A DNA stretch of 64,000 bases. Source: Onchidella celtica. Its lineage: Eukaryota > Mollusca > Gastropoda > Systellommatophora > Onchidiidae. The stretch spans positions 38,756,846 to 38,820,845 of the forward strand of contig OZ007575.1 of the NCBI GenBank assembly GCA_963931925.1, written 5' to 3'. A program made the translations under genes and the position numbers. A model generated the notes under the pieces. It was not told the DNA's origin. It made no database searches and saw only the letters and a list, made by a program, of their open reading frames with translations. Positions 1 through 13,100 of the stretch are shown here, in pieces (the first letter of the stretch is position 1; every line of letters starts with the position of its first letter).

Positions 1-750
1 CTTATCTCGACATATTTCTTCCCGACCGCGGCAAAACAAATGCATTAGATCTACTACTGTGCTACCAAAAATGCCCACGCAACTCCTCGCATATAAGACT
101 TCTTTATTTCTTTTTGCGGTGCTGGCGGAGAGGGGTAGGAGAGGGGGTGTGTGGACACGGAAGATGACCCTTGGCTTCAGTAACGCGAGTGTGGGGTGCC
201 TTGCATAAGCGTACGGCAGTAAAAGCACTGAGTAGGCCTACTACAGACAGTAATTTTTTTCCCCCACAAAACATTCGTGCGCCGTTGATACTAGGCCTTG
301 ACCTAGATCTCTCGGTTAACTGCCGTACTGTGTGTTTATCGGTATCACCACTTCTTCTGAAGAAACAGTCAGGTCGCGGTACAAGAAAAAAAAAAAGTAA
401 AGCAATGCGCATTTGATAGCTACAGCATTTCTCCGATATCGGCAGATCTTTGCCAAGCAAGTGCTCCGCACAACAGTGATATTGGAGGAACGGATGACAA
501 TATGCCGATAATTAAAAGAAAAGGGGACATAATTGCGTTATTTATTGGACACTTCCCATTATTATGGTGATGTTTGATCCCCCACCCACCCAACCCCTTT
601 TTTCCTTCTCTTCCACCACAAATCTGCTATTTCGACTTTCTCTTTACTCGATACAAGTCAGACAGTCCCACTGATGTCGAGATATTAGGATTGCACTGTA
701 TGCATATATGCATTAACGTATTTGCACAACTATTGTTACAAAAAAGAAAT
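1..750. other. Unassigned sequence
   Basis: No gene, tRNA or recognised repeat was found here. The short open frames have no protein-like composition. Confidence 0.5.
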
Positions 751-751
751 A

Positions 752-1508
752 CAGTAGTCTCCGTCTAAGAATTCGCCGCCTTGGAACCCGATTCGCCTTA
801 GAACCCGCTGTTGCCGTGAAACCAAATTTTTTCACTGTAATTTACATGCCTAAGAACCAGCTCTGAAACGAAAAACTCGCCTAGGAAGCCAGCATTTGAC
901 CGAGAGACAAGCACACTTTTACGTAAAATATCCAGATTATATGTATTAAACGCAAAATTCTCTTGACGGAATAGAACAAAGCCACACAGTACAATGAAAG
1001 AGAACAGGTGGAGGGAAGGTAGGGGGAGGTGAACCGCACAAAGCATGGAGCCCAGTTACGTCTTTCGTGTGCAAGCAGGCCACTCCTAGACTAAATTAGC
1101 ATCGTCATTACCTAACATCTATTGTTGTCTGACTCGAGGGGCAGAATTTTATACGTAACTGACCATGAGCTTGGTTTGCACGGCACATGTACTTAGGGCT
1201 GATTGTGGTTATTACACAGGGTATCACTGGGCCTTGTGTTGTCTAAAATCGGCATCTGCGATTCACAACTTGATTGTTCAGTTTAAATCATTCCATTGAT
1301 TTGTTACACACACTGTAAGAAAGGAGCATTCTGCTAGCATAAGTCGTAATGCATAATTTTCATCCTGAGGTCACGACCCAGGTCAGAGCAATCAAGGGGG
1401 ATAAGCCATGGATACGGGTGGTCAAATATGGGTTGCATCCCTTGGCATCCGCCTAAGAACCCGCTTTTTCTGTCTCCCGTTGACAGGGTTCTTAGATGGA
1501 GACTACTG
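752..1508. mobile_element. Pogo-type MITE with 20-bp terminal inverted repeats
   Basis: The ends are inverted copies: CAGTAGTCTCCGTCTAAGAA at 752-771 and its complement (one mismatch) at 1489-1508. Both ends are flanked by TA (750-751 and 1509-1510), the target duplication of the Tc1/mariner/pogo superfamily. CAGTAG-type termini fit pogo-like elements. The interior repeats a CCTAAGAACC-like word near both ends and has no transposase frame, so it is non-autonomous. Confidence 0.75.
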
Positions 1509-1510
1509 TA

Positions 1511-3986
1511 CTGTAATAAATAAAGGGAGGACATAGCACTTATATATTAAAAGAGAAGGAAAATGAAATAAAGGAGGAGAGATGCAAACAAGAAAGAACA
1601 AAAGGACAGCAGGGAGGAAAAGATAAATCAGAGCTGGGGAGAGGAGAAAAAGGAAAAAAAACAAGAGGCCAAGTGAGACATGGACAAAAATACAAAGAAG
1701 ATTAGTAAGAGAGAACAAAAATATGGAAGGTATAAATTAGAAACTTGACAAGAACCAAATTATTTGCAAACTGGTTTTCTTTCATCATCAACATTTTGTC
1801 CTACATGACAGTCTGATCATTTTCATGGACAGTGAAAAAAACCCAACTGCTATCAAAATGCTGTGTTATTATCAGTATTCATAGTGACTGTAAGTAAATT
1901 AAATTTTAAGCAGAAAAAGATTTAGCCACAGCAATTTCACCTCCATTAATTAGTAAGGCATGCAGACAGGTGAAAATTTCCACATTTCTGAAATACTGAA
2001 ATATCCTGTTAAAGTTTGAAAATCAAGGGGTATTTGCCATAATTATTGTTATATATAATGCGACCTTTTGCTGTTTTTGAGCTTTTGTCATGAAAGTGCT
2101 TCTCTCACTCCTAATTTCATTATGTGTAAATGTCATTCCATTCGGTTCAAAACTTTTCAAGATATATGTGTTTGTGACATAATGTTTTATGCGTTTTTGG
2201 TCCTTTTGCCAACCAAACTTTAATCCCCATTTTCTCCAAAAAGCAAAAATGTACATACAGCAATATGGCAGAATATGCACATTGCATACAGCAGTATGGC
2301 AAATACCGCACGAAATCTTACCAATATAAATTAAGATCATAAACAGTAATTATTTCATCAAAAACAAGTATACTAAAAACTCCTTTGAGTAAAAGAATCA
2401 ATATTTCTCAAATGATATTTCAGTATTGGCACAACAGTTAATGACTCAGACCAGTGTTCTATAGATGAAAGACTCCTCTGTTGAACACTCGAAGTACCAT
2501 TTTTCCAAAATCATTATGTGAATTAATAATTAAAAGGATTTCTTGTAAATCCTTACTGGTAAATCACTGCGCCACTGCAATTCAAGATCCATTGGGAATA
2601 CGCATGAATACCTATGGAATTTTTGTCAGAAAAATGTACAGCTGTCTGTATTAAATATTCAAATACTCTGTGCTCTGGGATTAAATTGAGAAGATATGAC
2701 TGGTGGCCATTCAGCATGAGACACTTGTTGCTGGGCTTGAACCAGAGAAATCGGGAGTTGAACTTGTTTTGGGGAGGGGGTGGGGGGGGGGGGGGGGGGG
2801 TCAGATATCGATTTTTTTTTTTATCGCAGAAATAGAAAGTTTATCCATTTCTGAACTAGAAAAGGTTAATTATATAAGCAGATTTTAAGTATAAAGTGAT
2901 TAAAATCAGGATTTTGTGAGGTGGGTATCTACCTGTTTTGTGTTGAGCCCGCTCTTTAATCGCGATTTTCTCTGGATTTCCGCCATTGCTCAGGGCTCAC
3001 CCGCCACCTCTTTAAACTGCAATATCTCTGGCTAGAATTAAGCTGACTCAAAATTTTTTCACCACGTGAAAGTGCATAAAATAAGCTTTCACATGATAAC
3101 AATATCTCTATTATGATAAAAAGCGACAAGTGACTCGTTGTGACTGGCTGCGCGACTTATGGTACAGCACAAAATGTTCTTCATATGATATGTTAGTTTC
3201 TGTTATAATCATTGGTGACCTCTATGGAGTTGACCAAATTCAGCCAATTTTAGTAAAAATAAAGCTGTGTTCAGTTGCTGTGAATTTGTTAGCCCATATC
3301 TCTCTCATTGTATTTATTTGTTCAGCTCATAAAAAAGCTTCCATCTAAAATTACACAGACAATGTGCAAGCCATGCTAAAGCTAAAGGACCAAGTTGATG
3401 AATACCGTCATCATTACCAATTCATTTGAAAACAGTCTCAGTTCTATCTGTGCACTGGAATCAGCAAATTAAAATAAATCAGAGGACGTCAGCTATTTTC
3501 CTTAATTTCAGCAAAGATACTAGAAAACAATAAGATAGTACAGCTTGGGGTTTTTGGGTTTACAGGTTTTGCAGCTGCATCCAGTGGAGAATGCATGAGA
3601 AATGCAATCAATGGCATTTTTTACAAAACAGAAAATGCTCAGTTTTGTTCATTGTTCAGCCATCATCCTAGACCTTGCTAAAAGACCCTTCCTTTGTTAT
3701 TATAACATAATTCATTGTAGGAAACCTTTGGCTATTTTCTTTCCTTTTTAAATGTGGTAGCAATGTCCCAATTGTTTTATAAATTTACCATCATACCTAA
3801 GACAGATCTAGTACATTTTTAGAATAAGATGGGAATGACCCTGGATTTTCCGTTTATGACACGCGTGCCCTCTCTCCCAATGGCAAATTAAAAGAAGAAA
3901 GTAAACAATAGTGGGAACTGTGAAGGATTTTGAAAACTTTCTTTTACTTTTAACAATAATAGACTAACCTTGGTTTTTCCTTTTTC
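1511..3986. other. Gene-poor stretch downstream of the coiled-coil gene
   Basis: No protein-like ORF was seen. A long poly-G tract followed by poly-T lies at 2766-2822. The minus-strand 3' UTR and polyadenylation site of the coiled-coil gene probably lie in 3300-3986. Confidence 0.4.
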
Positions 3987-4132
3987 TCATTCTTCCTCCA
4001 ATTCTTTCTCCAAATTCACAAACAACACACCACCATTGATTAACACATCAACAGGTGCATCAGAGACGCATGGCAGTTCTAACATTAACAGTATAGTTTC
4101 AAGCGCTATTGGCAGGCTATAAATAACTCGTC
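3987..4132 (-). CDS. Exon 8 (terminal) of the coiled-coil gene
   Basis: A pyrimidine-rich acceptor (CTTCTCCAGCCTCTCCCAG) leads into 47 codons and TGA, entering in phase 1 exactly as exon 7 requires. The peptide runs from RVIYSLPIALETILLMLE through APVDVLINGG to FVNLEKELEEE, hydrophobic then acidic. The same-frame ORF lacks its own start. No start codon or family is recognised, so support rests on phase, splice site and the stop. Confidence 0.5.
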
Positions 4133-7100
4133 CTGGGAGAGGCTGGAGAAGCCGCACGCACTAATTACTAGACCTAGACCCAAGCAATCTCGTGAAAAAT
4201 CTGTTTATATCCTCTTTCTCCTTCTTTCACCTGCCTTTCTGTGCTTTGCTGAATGGAAACACTCATTATTAATTGGATAAAGCATATTTTAAAAATACTT
4301 TGATGGTGAAATTGCCTCTGGAAGCAAAACCGATCAGGGTTGTATTTTTTTGTGTATGCAAATCCATTGCGTGAAGCACTGGCTCTGCGTGCCGAGAGTG
4401 GGCGATGCCCCTGACAGGATATATACACTTTTTTAAGAGGCTGGAAGAAGGGAGTGTCGCATCTTATTGTATCTTTGGTTTCAGTAAAAAGCTATCTACT
4501 CATACTACTACATGTAATTTACTAAAGCATTCAAATATCCATATCATATTCTGAAATTGAAAGACAATTTCAGATTTCCTTGCACATAAAATATTAGAAA
4601 AAAAATAGGGCTCACTTTTGAGTGCCATTTGCTCCACTGAAGTGTCAATACTTTCCTGTTTCTGTTTGCACCGAAGCACTTGGCTGTCCAGCCTAGTCAT
4701 TTGTGTCTTCAAAGCACCAATGTCACTCTGATATTGTCGATACTGTTGCACACTTCTCCCCATCTGACCCATTTGCTCAGTGACTTTATCAATGGTATCT
4801 TCATTCTTCTTACACTATGTCAAATGATAAGGGAGGGAAGTATAAAGAAGTGTGCAAAAAAACTGTCATTAAGAGACAAGCAAACCTGTGAATTTTCATA
4901 TATATATTCATACTACATGTATTACAAGTTGATATGGAACATGAAATAAATGTTGTCTTTACTTTATGTGTCAGAACATAAATGATAGAAAGGGAAAGAT
5001 GAAGTAAAGTATGATCACTTTTCACATAAGGGTTATGTCTTCTGAAAACTCAGGATATAAAAAAGCATTTTTAAGATAAAAGGCTGAGTAATCTCCATAG
5101 TTGTTCCGGGTGATGGATGAAAATATCTTTGATTTGATAAAGTACGCGTGCGAGTTAAAGCAAATATAATGGAAAACAAAGGCAGCTGCTGGACAGCTGA
5201 ATGTTATGACCGGTCTTAATACAGCAGACTTAATACAAAGACAGCAGACTTAATACATCCTCCTTTTCTGTTTTCAGATCTTTCTTGCAACAGCTGATAG
5301 CTCTATTATTAGTCATAAAATGAAAGGCTGTGCTTACCAGTTTCTCGAGATCACTTATGCTGCCGACTTTGGTACGTGCCATATGAAGAGCATCTCTCAG
5401 TGTATCCAGTTGGCCCATTTGGGTTGACAATATTTGACTTACTTGCTTGCCCTGACAATTGGACGTAAAATAAAAAGTACAAAAATTTCAAAATTAGTTA
5501 GTTGACTGTATTTCGGTTGATGTTAGTAGATCTAAATGAATGCAATGCCCCTAAGCTTTCTTACCTATTTACAACACAAAGAACTATATGTTCAACTGCA
5601 ATGGCAAAAATGAACAAATAAAATAAAAGTAAGCTAATAAGTTGCCCAGTAACATCAGCACAGATCAGTGCTTTTTTTATCCCTCTAAGAGTTGAATATC
5701 TCCTCAGTATACTTGGATGACTTAACCTCTTCCCTGCTTTGCTCGGAACTGTTCCGGGCTGTCTAATCTCACTATACTGCCATGCGCCTGGTACTGCTCC
5801 GGACCTAGTTCACATGCATTTCTTAAGAGATCACATGGAAACAATTCCTGATTTATGATTGTTTTGTATTTCCTAGTTACTTCCCCTTACTTACTTGCAT
5901 CATTTTCCTGTATTTTGAAAGTGTGGGGTTTATGGTGTGCAATTTTTGAGATTTTCTTGTTTGAACCCTTTTGCACCTGGCATATGAGTGGAAATCTGTG
6001 TGGCAGGCAAGGGGTTAACGCTCACCTTGCGCTTGACGGCATAACACCCGCTGTCCGGTCAATGACCTTACTCACAGTTAATCTTATCTGGGGTCACTGA
6101 CCCTTGTCGCGATGATGACCACACTACCGCTGTCCACGTGGTTCGGTTTGTACTTGATCGGTATGAAAACATTCGCTGCTATGCTTATCACGCGTGATAA
6201 TGAATTAACCAGCAAAACCTTAGTCTGTCAGTCTCTAACCAATGATCTGACTTATGATTCCAAACTGGCAGCTGTAGTTTTCGTGAGAACGAAGCATGAT
6301 AACTAGCCACGCCCTCCCAAGCCCTACACAAATGGTTTCATCCTGATTCACACATACTAATAAACCAATGTGGGCATTTGGGGCAAAGATCATTTCATAG
6401 CTTGTTTCTGATTGGTTCTTAGATTCTATACAGACAACTCCAGATGGTGGTCAGCTTGTGAGAAAATGAGATAATATTTCAAATCTGTTGAGCAACAGTT
6501 CGCATGTCGATGTTACATCTTTTGATAGTGTGGGGAGAGCCTTTAAAAGTTTAGTCTTTGTGATTCCGACCAGTGGTTCACTGGTTAACATGTCCATGTC
6601 ACGATACCTTTGATTTAGAAGAGATACAGTGAACAATGAGACGGTAGTTACGTCTCAAAAAGGTCAGTGACCCGACGCGTGAAAATATGGCTTGCGCGTG
6701 GCGCGGTCAGCTTGACCTTGCCGACTAAACTCGCCTGTGCGGAGTGAACACTTGGGAATCAATACCGACATTCGACGTACTGCGCAGCGTGAGGTTAATT
6801 ACAATACATGAAAACTGATTACATGAAACAAGGAAGATATGGATATCCTTCAGATTGGCCTTAATTTACATCACCAAAATGCCACTTTGTCATGAGTCAA
6901 GTGTTATTAAATCTCACGCAGAGCCGTGAGTTGTTTTTTTCACCAGGGCCATGAGAAATTGGCTGGTGGCCTTCAACGGTCCTCGCGTATTATTGTTTGT
7001 GAGTAAAGAATTGCAAAGTTAAACTGTTAGATTCACGCTTGTCGGTTTTAATGTTCGTGATTGGAAGTAATAGAGTAGGGGTGAGACAAGGTGGGGATAG

Positions 7101-10100
7101 TTGACATTAAGTATGACTAGACAAGTTTTTGCACGTTAACTGGCTGGTAGAATAGTGCAGACTATATTCCTACATTCAAAATGGTGGGATGTTTCGGCCA
7201 ATGAGATTGCTGAACTAATTTGGCCAGCGGACTAGCCTTACCGGGTAGTTGGATAGTATAAAACATCGTGTAACGTTGAAATTCATTGAATACAGACGAG
7301 AGAAGCATCGTTTCGTGAAGTATCTCCGGTTGGCCAGTACCTGAACTGAGTGGCACGAAGACTAGTTCATTGTCATCGGACTGAAGGAGCCTAGAGAGAG
7401 AAAGCTCATAGAAAGAAAGGTTTTGGTTGGACTGACCTTAAGAGTCCACGCTGCGCTCGTATGATGTTCGCGCCTACTAGCTAGGCGTGACCAACGGTAA
7501 CTCATCTTTTTCACTAGTAATTGATAGAAGTCCAGAGATAGGGAGGAAACCCACAGCCTCGTAGAAAGTCTGAGAAACCCACAGCTTGCACTCGACGAAC
7601 GAGTGTTCTGTATTGTAAAGCTATCTCCATAATACGATTGAAGAAATATGGCACCTTGTTGATGAAATGAATAGTGTCTGAGTGATTGCATATATATATA
7701 TATATATACTTTTACAAGCTGCTTAAATACCTACAAGCCAATTTGTGCTTCTGTAGGCTTTGAATGTACTGGGCTGTTCTAGCCTTCAGTGTACCTTGAG
7801 AATCTGTATTATTGCTGGAGAGTTTGCCTGGCGTCTGGCCAGTGGCGACTCAACTGTTAGTTTAGATTAATATCTTATTTCTTATAATATACCCATTTGG
7901 CTATTAATTGCATTACCTTTGATAGGGAACTTAGTTACATGAATATGATAGGTTAAGTTTAGTAATTAGAATTTTTGCTTTGAATATACCTCTGTCTTTT
8001 GTTTAGTATGTTAATATTATGTAATAATATGGCCCGGCCGGCCTGACATACATAAATATACTCTAGTTATTTAATACTTTCTTGTGTGTTTGTGTCCGAG
8101 TGTGAGTTAACTGCCTCTCGTGCAGTCGTTAGATCCCCAAGACCATAACTCTGCTCGTGACACACTTCCCATTCAACATATCATCAAATTGTCACGTCTT
8201 ACAAACCTCAAGTTCCACTTTGCCTATTCGCTTTTTTAGAGTTCTTTTGGTTTCATCAGCTTGCTCCACTAGTTCTGACTTCACAGTTTTCCCCAACTCT
8301 GAGAGGACATTCATTTGACCATCAATCCATTCAACACTGCTTTTTAAATTGTCTATCTGTCTAAAAACATCAGAGCCTTTGCTTTCAAAAGTGTTAATCT
8401 TTGTGTCAACTTTTTGTATGATATCTTGGGAGAAATCAGACAATCTAGCTGTCTGTTTGTGCTCCATTTGCTTCATTTTTTTTTCTAAAAAGGCTTTGTC
8501 CTCCTGTAAAGATGACACTGTGCCCTGCAGCACATCCATCTTTCTCTCCTGAGATGTTATCTGGAATAACACAACAACTTGATAAAGATACGATGGAACA
8601 AGGGCATAAGAAGAGGTATGTGCACGTGTAAATGACAGACCAAAATATTAAAAGTAAAAAATTGGCAAAAAAAAAAGTTGTATGTAACAAAGCCTCGCGT
8701 AAGAAATAACCAAACAAAACAATGAAATGCAAAGAAAAGCAAGCTTTGCTGTGGCCCCACAGTTTTTCTGTGGTTTTTATAATATTTCGTCAAAATATTC
8801 AAAAGACACACCACACTCTTACAAAACATAACAAGATCAACAAATATAAAGATATTTCAGAAATGAAACAATAAACACCACACCAACGAACAAGATTTTA
8901 AAAAATCTCTTTCATATTATGTAAGAACTATTTTCAGATATTTTCTTTGTTTCATTGTATTAATTTGGCTGTTTTATGAAAAAATTTATCTGAAGGGTTC
9001 CTCAAATTTGCACTCTGTAATTGAACTCACTGAACCCTAAGCCCTGGGTCACCTGCTGCTGCCTGTGCCTCCAGGTTAGCTAGCATTTTTCAAAAATTAC
9101 CAAAAAACAGTAAATATGCACCACATGCAATAAAACTTAGTGAGAAGATTTACTTATTGGTTATACTTTTCGGATATTAAATTTGTTTCAGAAAATATAA
9201 TACAGTTTCAGAGATAGTGGAAAAAGAAAAAGGATCAAAAATGAGAAAAAAACAAACTCTGAACAATGCGCACAAAGAATCTAAGCCAGTGGTCGCAGTT
9301 TCCTCGGCTACAAAGTTATTTTAGTAATTTCCGCCAAGTATGGTATATACACTCATGCACATAAGAAACTTTACAAATTTCAAATATTTTGTACTTGCTT
9401 GCAATCATTTAAAACCAATTCAACAATACATCAAATTAAAGAACAGAGTCTTGGCTACACTTTGAGCATATTTTGGATAAAAAATAAAAACCAATTTTTT
9501 CACAAAAACCGGAAATTGCAACAAAGTGAAAAATCTGACTTGGCAAAATGTTTAATATTTTGTATGGCCACCGTCTACATCGTGAAGACAGCGTACTCTT
9601 TTCCGCATAGATTGTGTTAGCAAACGGATGAAGTTTTCATCCAGCTCAGTCCAGATCTGAACCAGAATATCGAATAAATCGTCACGATTTGCTGCCAAAT
9701 TGTGCTTTTTGAGCTGTCTCTTCATGTAACTCCAGACATGTTCGATGGGATTCATATCTGGACTTACTGATGGCCAGTCAATCATCAATACTCCCTGTTC
9801 TTCTAAAAATTGTTGTGTGACACGGGCCTTATGAACAGGTGCGTTATCTTGCATCATGAAGGCCACATTATTGTCATTGATGAAGGGCAATGCATGGTTC
9901 CTAAGAAGTTCTATGTATTGTTCGGCGTTGAGTCTGCCATTGACTCTTACAAGCTGGGTTTTCGTGCCACCAAGTATGCCGCCCCACACAGTCACAGAGC
10001 CATACCCACGGTTTTGAACTTGTACTATTTTGTCTTCGTCGTGTCGTTGGCCATTTCTTCTGTAACAAAGTAACCGCCTATCACAAGCATCAATTTCAAA

Positions 10101-13100
10101 TTTCGATTCATCAGTAAACAGTACCTCTGACCACTGTTCAATGTTCCATCGCACGTGTTGACGTGCCCAGTTCATACGATTGAGTCTGTGCAGCGGTGTC
10201 AGCAGCGGACGCACTGCAGGCCTCCGAGCTCGCAAACCGGCTTGATTCAACCTACGCCTGACAGTCTCTCTGCTGCAGGTTCCCAGCTCTAACGATGTTG
10301 ATACAACAGTCCGAAAATGATTGTTCTCATGTCGAGAAACAATTTCTCGGTCTTCGTCATGTGTTGTAATATGCGGACGACCAGTCCTAGGTTGATCTTT
10401 TATAGAGTGGAATGCATTGTACTTATGGAGCAAATCATAAACTGCCTTGCGAGTTACGTGAAAGATTTCAGCAACTTGCGCCACTGAACAACCAGCTTCA
10501 AAATGACCTATCAATCTTCCCCTCTCTTCAATGCTTAGTTTTGGCATATTGGATAAACAGTTATACAGTGGTTCCTCACAAATGAACATCAAGTGATTGG
10601 GACAAAACAGCAGACAATGGACACAAAACAGGAAGCAGATGGAACTTTAGAACCAAAAAGCACAATTAATGAACTGAACACATCAGGGAAAACCCGAAGC
10701 AATTTAATGATTGATTATGATGCATCAAGCATCGCAACATCTGTTTCTTTTGTTGCCAAATAACATCCAAGAGAGTTTACATTTTAACCGTTTCCTCACA
10801 ATTCCCGCTTTAGAAATATCTGATTGTGGTATCATCTGACTCGGAATTGGAAAAGCTTTCACATATCAATTTAAACATACACATACTTTGAGCACTAATG
10901 ACACTTCATGCGCACAAGTAAGTGTAAAGTTACATGAAATGAATGTTTGAAATTTTGCCAAGTCAGATTTTTCACTCTGTTGTAATTACTTGTTTTTGTG
11001 AAAATATCGTTTTTTGTTTTTAATTCAAAAAGTAGTTAAAATTTAGCCTAGATTCTGTTCTTTAAATTGATGTATTACTGAACTGATTTTGCATGATTAT
11101 AAGCAAGCACAGAATATTTGAAATTTGTATAGTTTCTTATGTGCATGAGTGTATATATTCTCATTGATGACTGGCTTCTAAATATGTACAGCTATTGGCT
11201 TGTCCAATGAAAATATTGCTTGACTCACTATTCATGGGAAAATATCGCACTGATATAGTAAGGGCTGGATGGCAGCGGTTATCGGGGGAAACCGACACAG
11301 TCGGGGTGAGGGTTCAGTGAGTTAAACAAAAGAAAACAACAAGAACAACAAAAAAACCCAACAACAAATGATACAAATGCATACAAACAGTGCACAACAA
11401 GTACTATCTGACTTGAGCTTTTTGGGCCATGATGGAATCCAGCATCTGGCTGTGCCTATTGTCCATGCCATCATAGTTTAAACGGGTCGAGGTCAACAAA
11501 GCTTCCAGTTTTTCAACACGTGAAATGAGGTTTGTGGGTTTCTCTGTAATGAAATTAAGGAAAAAGGCTTATACTGTAGCTGTATGGTTCCTGTGACAGC
11601 CAACATAAAAACTGAGATAGAGAAGTCATATTCCAAAAGAAAAGAAATTAAATCAAATGGCAGGTAATATAGTATGTCAATGGATGAATATGTTGTAGGG
11701 CAATACACCTGACCTCAATTCCTCATTGTTACTTTTTCATAACAATCATGCTTCATCTGGTTACAACGCCCAAATCTCAATGTGTCCTGTTGAAAAATCC
11801 ACTGTTTGAGGAAAACCGACATCAGGAATCTCTTGTAATAATTAAATAACATACCCATTCTTAAGGAGCAGTGGCTAGACATTTAGATCTCCCAATACAT
11901 AAAACAGATAGAAAAAGCTGAAACTGCTGAACAAAAAAAAGCAATTCCCACTGCAGCCAAATCACAAAATATCATAAAATCCACAGAAACATACAACCTT
12001 TTCTTTTTGCCCAATTTTGGCTTAGCCAAATCACAAGTCTGAGACCATTGTTACTTCAATATTAAATATCAATCAGGAGGAGCTAAAACACAAGATTGAA
12101 AGTTATGCCCTTTTTAGCTTTCTCAAAAATTACTATGACAATACTGATGGAACTAATAATGGCATCATCAATGATCACATCACAAATAGTTTGCATTTCT
12201 CTCTCCTCAACTCCTTTCTCCACTCTCTACACAGCATTCCTCTAACAATATGGTTAGTTTCAAAATACACGAACATTCCGTTAACCCTGTTATACATTTG
12301 GTTGAAGGACATTATCATTTATGATGAAAATAGTGAGTATCTGGGGTCTGTCAGTCTGTCACTCATTCTTGCTTGACCATATGTGTCATGTGTCCAGTGT
12401 CACACTACACAGAACTCTATTTAGATAGCTGGGATCTTTTGCGGTCATTCATTCAGCTCTTTAAATTACCTCTACATTCAGTTTGACCTTTCATCCATAA
12501 AGGTCTTTCAGAATCATACATGTACTTCAAACATTATGGAGAGCATGTCACTGTAAGGCCTATGTTGTCATTATCTAAGAAGCAAGGTGCTCTGTCACAC
12601 TGGCCCCAAAGATCTTCGTGTAGTGCATCTAAAAATCCTCAGTGAAATGTAGTAACTGTCACACCACATGGGCACCCAAAGCAAAGACATAGCATACTTG
12701 CGACATATGTGACTTCACTGTAGTACCCTGACTGATATTCCTAGACTCATTTTGTTTGTTCCCTCTGGACTGTTCAATTAGAAGTGATCTCTAAAGGTTG
12801 ATATTATAAATTACCTTGTGGTGAAGTCTCCAGTTGAGAAGGTTTCATTTTCTCCGTAGAGGCTGCCCCTGGATGACAAATGAAAATAGTGCTCAGATTT
12901 ATTACACCTACTCACTGGAACAAACAAAAAAACTATATTATATGTAAAAGAGAAGGAAATGAGGAAAAGGCAAAACTTGTTTGTAAATTTGGGACTGAAT
13001 AACAGCTCTGGATCTTAATGAGAACATAATTATATAATGCCAGAACTTCAGAGGCCAATGAATCCTTTGAATTTAGCTGGCCAAGTGTTTATCTGAAATA

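Noticed and set aside
3355..3428. Helix-like peptide (VQAMLKLKDQVDEYRHHYQF) on the plus strand after an AG
   Set aside because: A single short frame with a weak acceptor and no partner exon. It lies opposite the likely 3' end of the coiled-coil gene.
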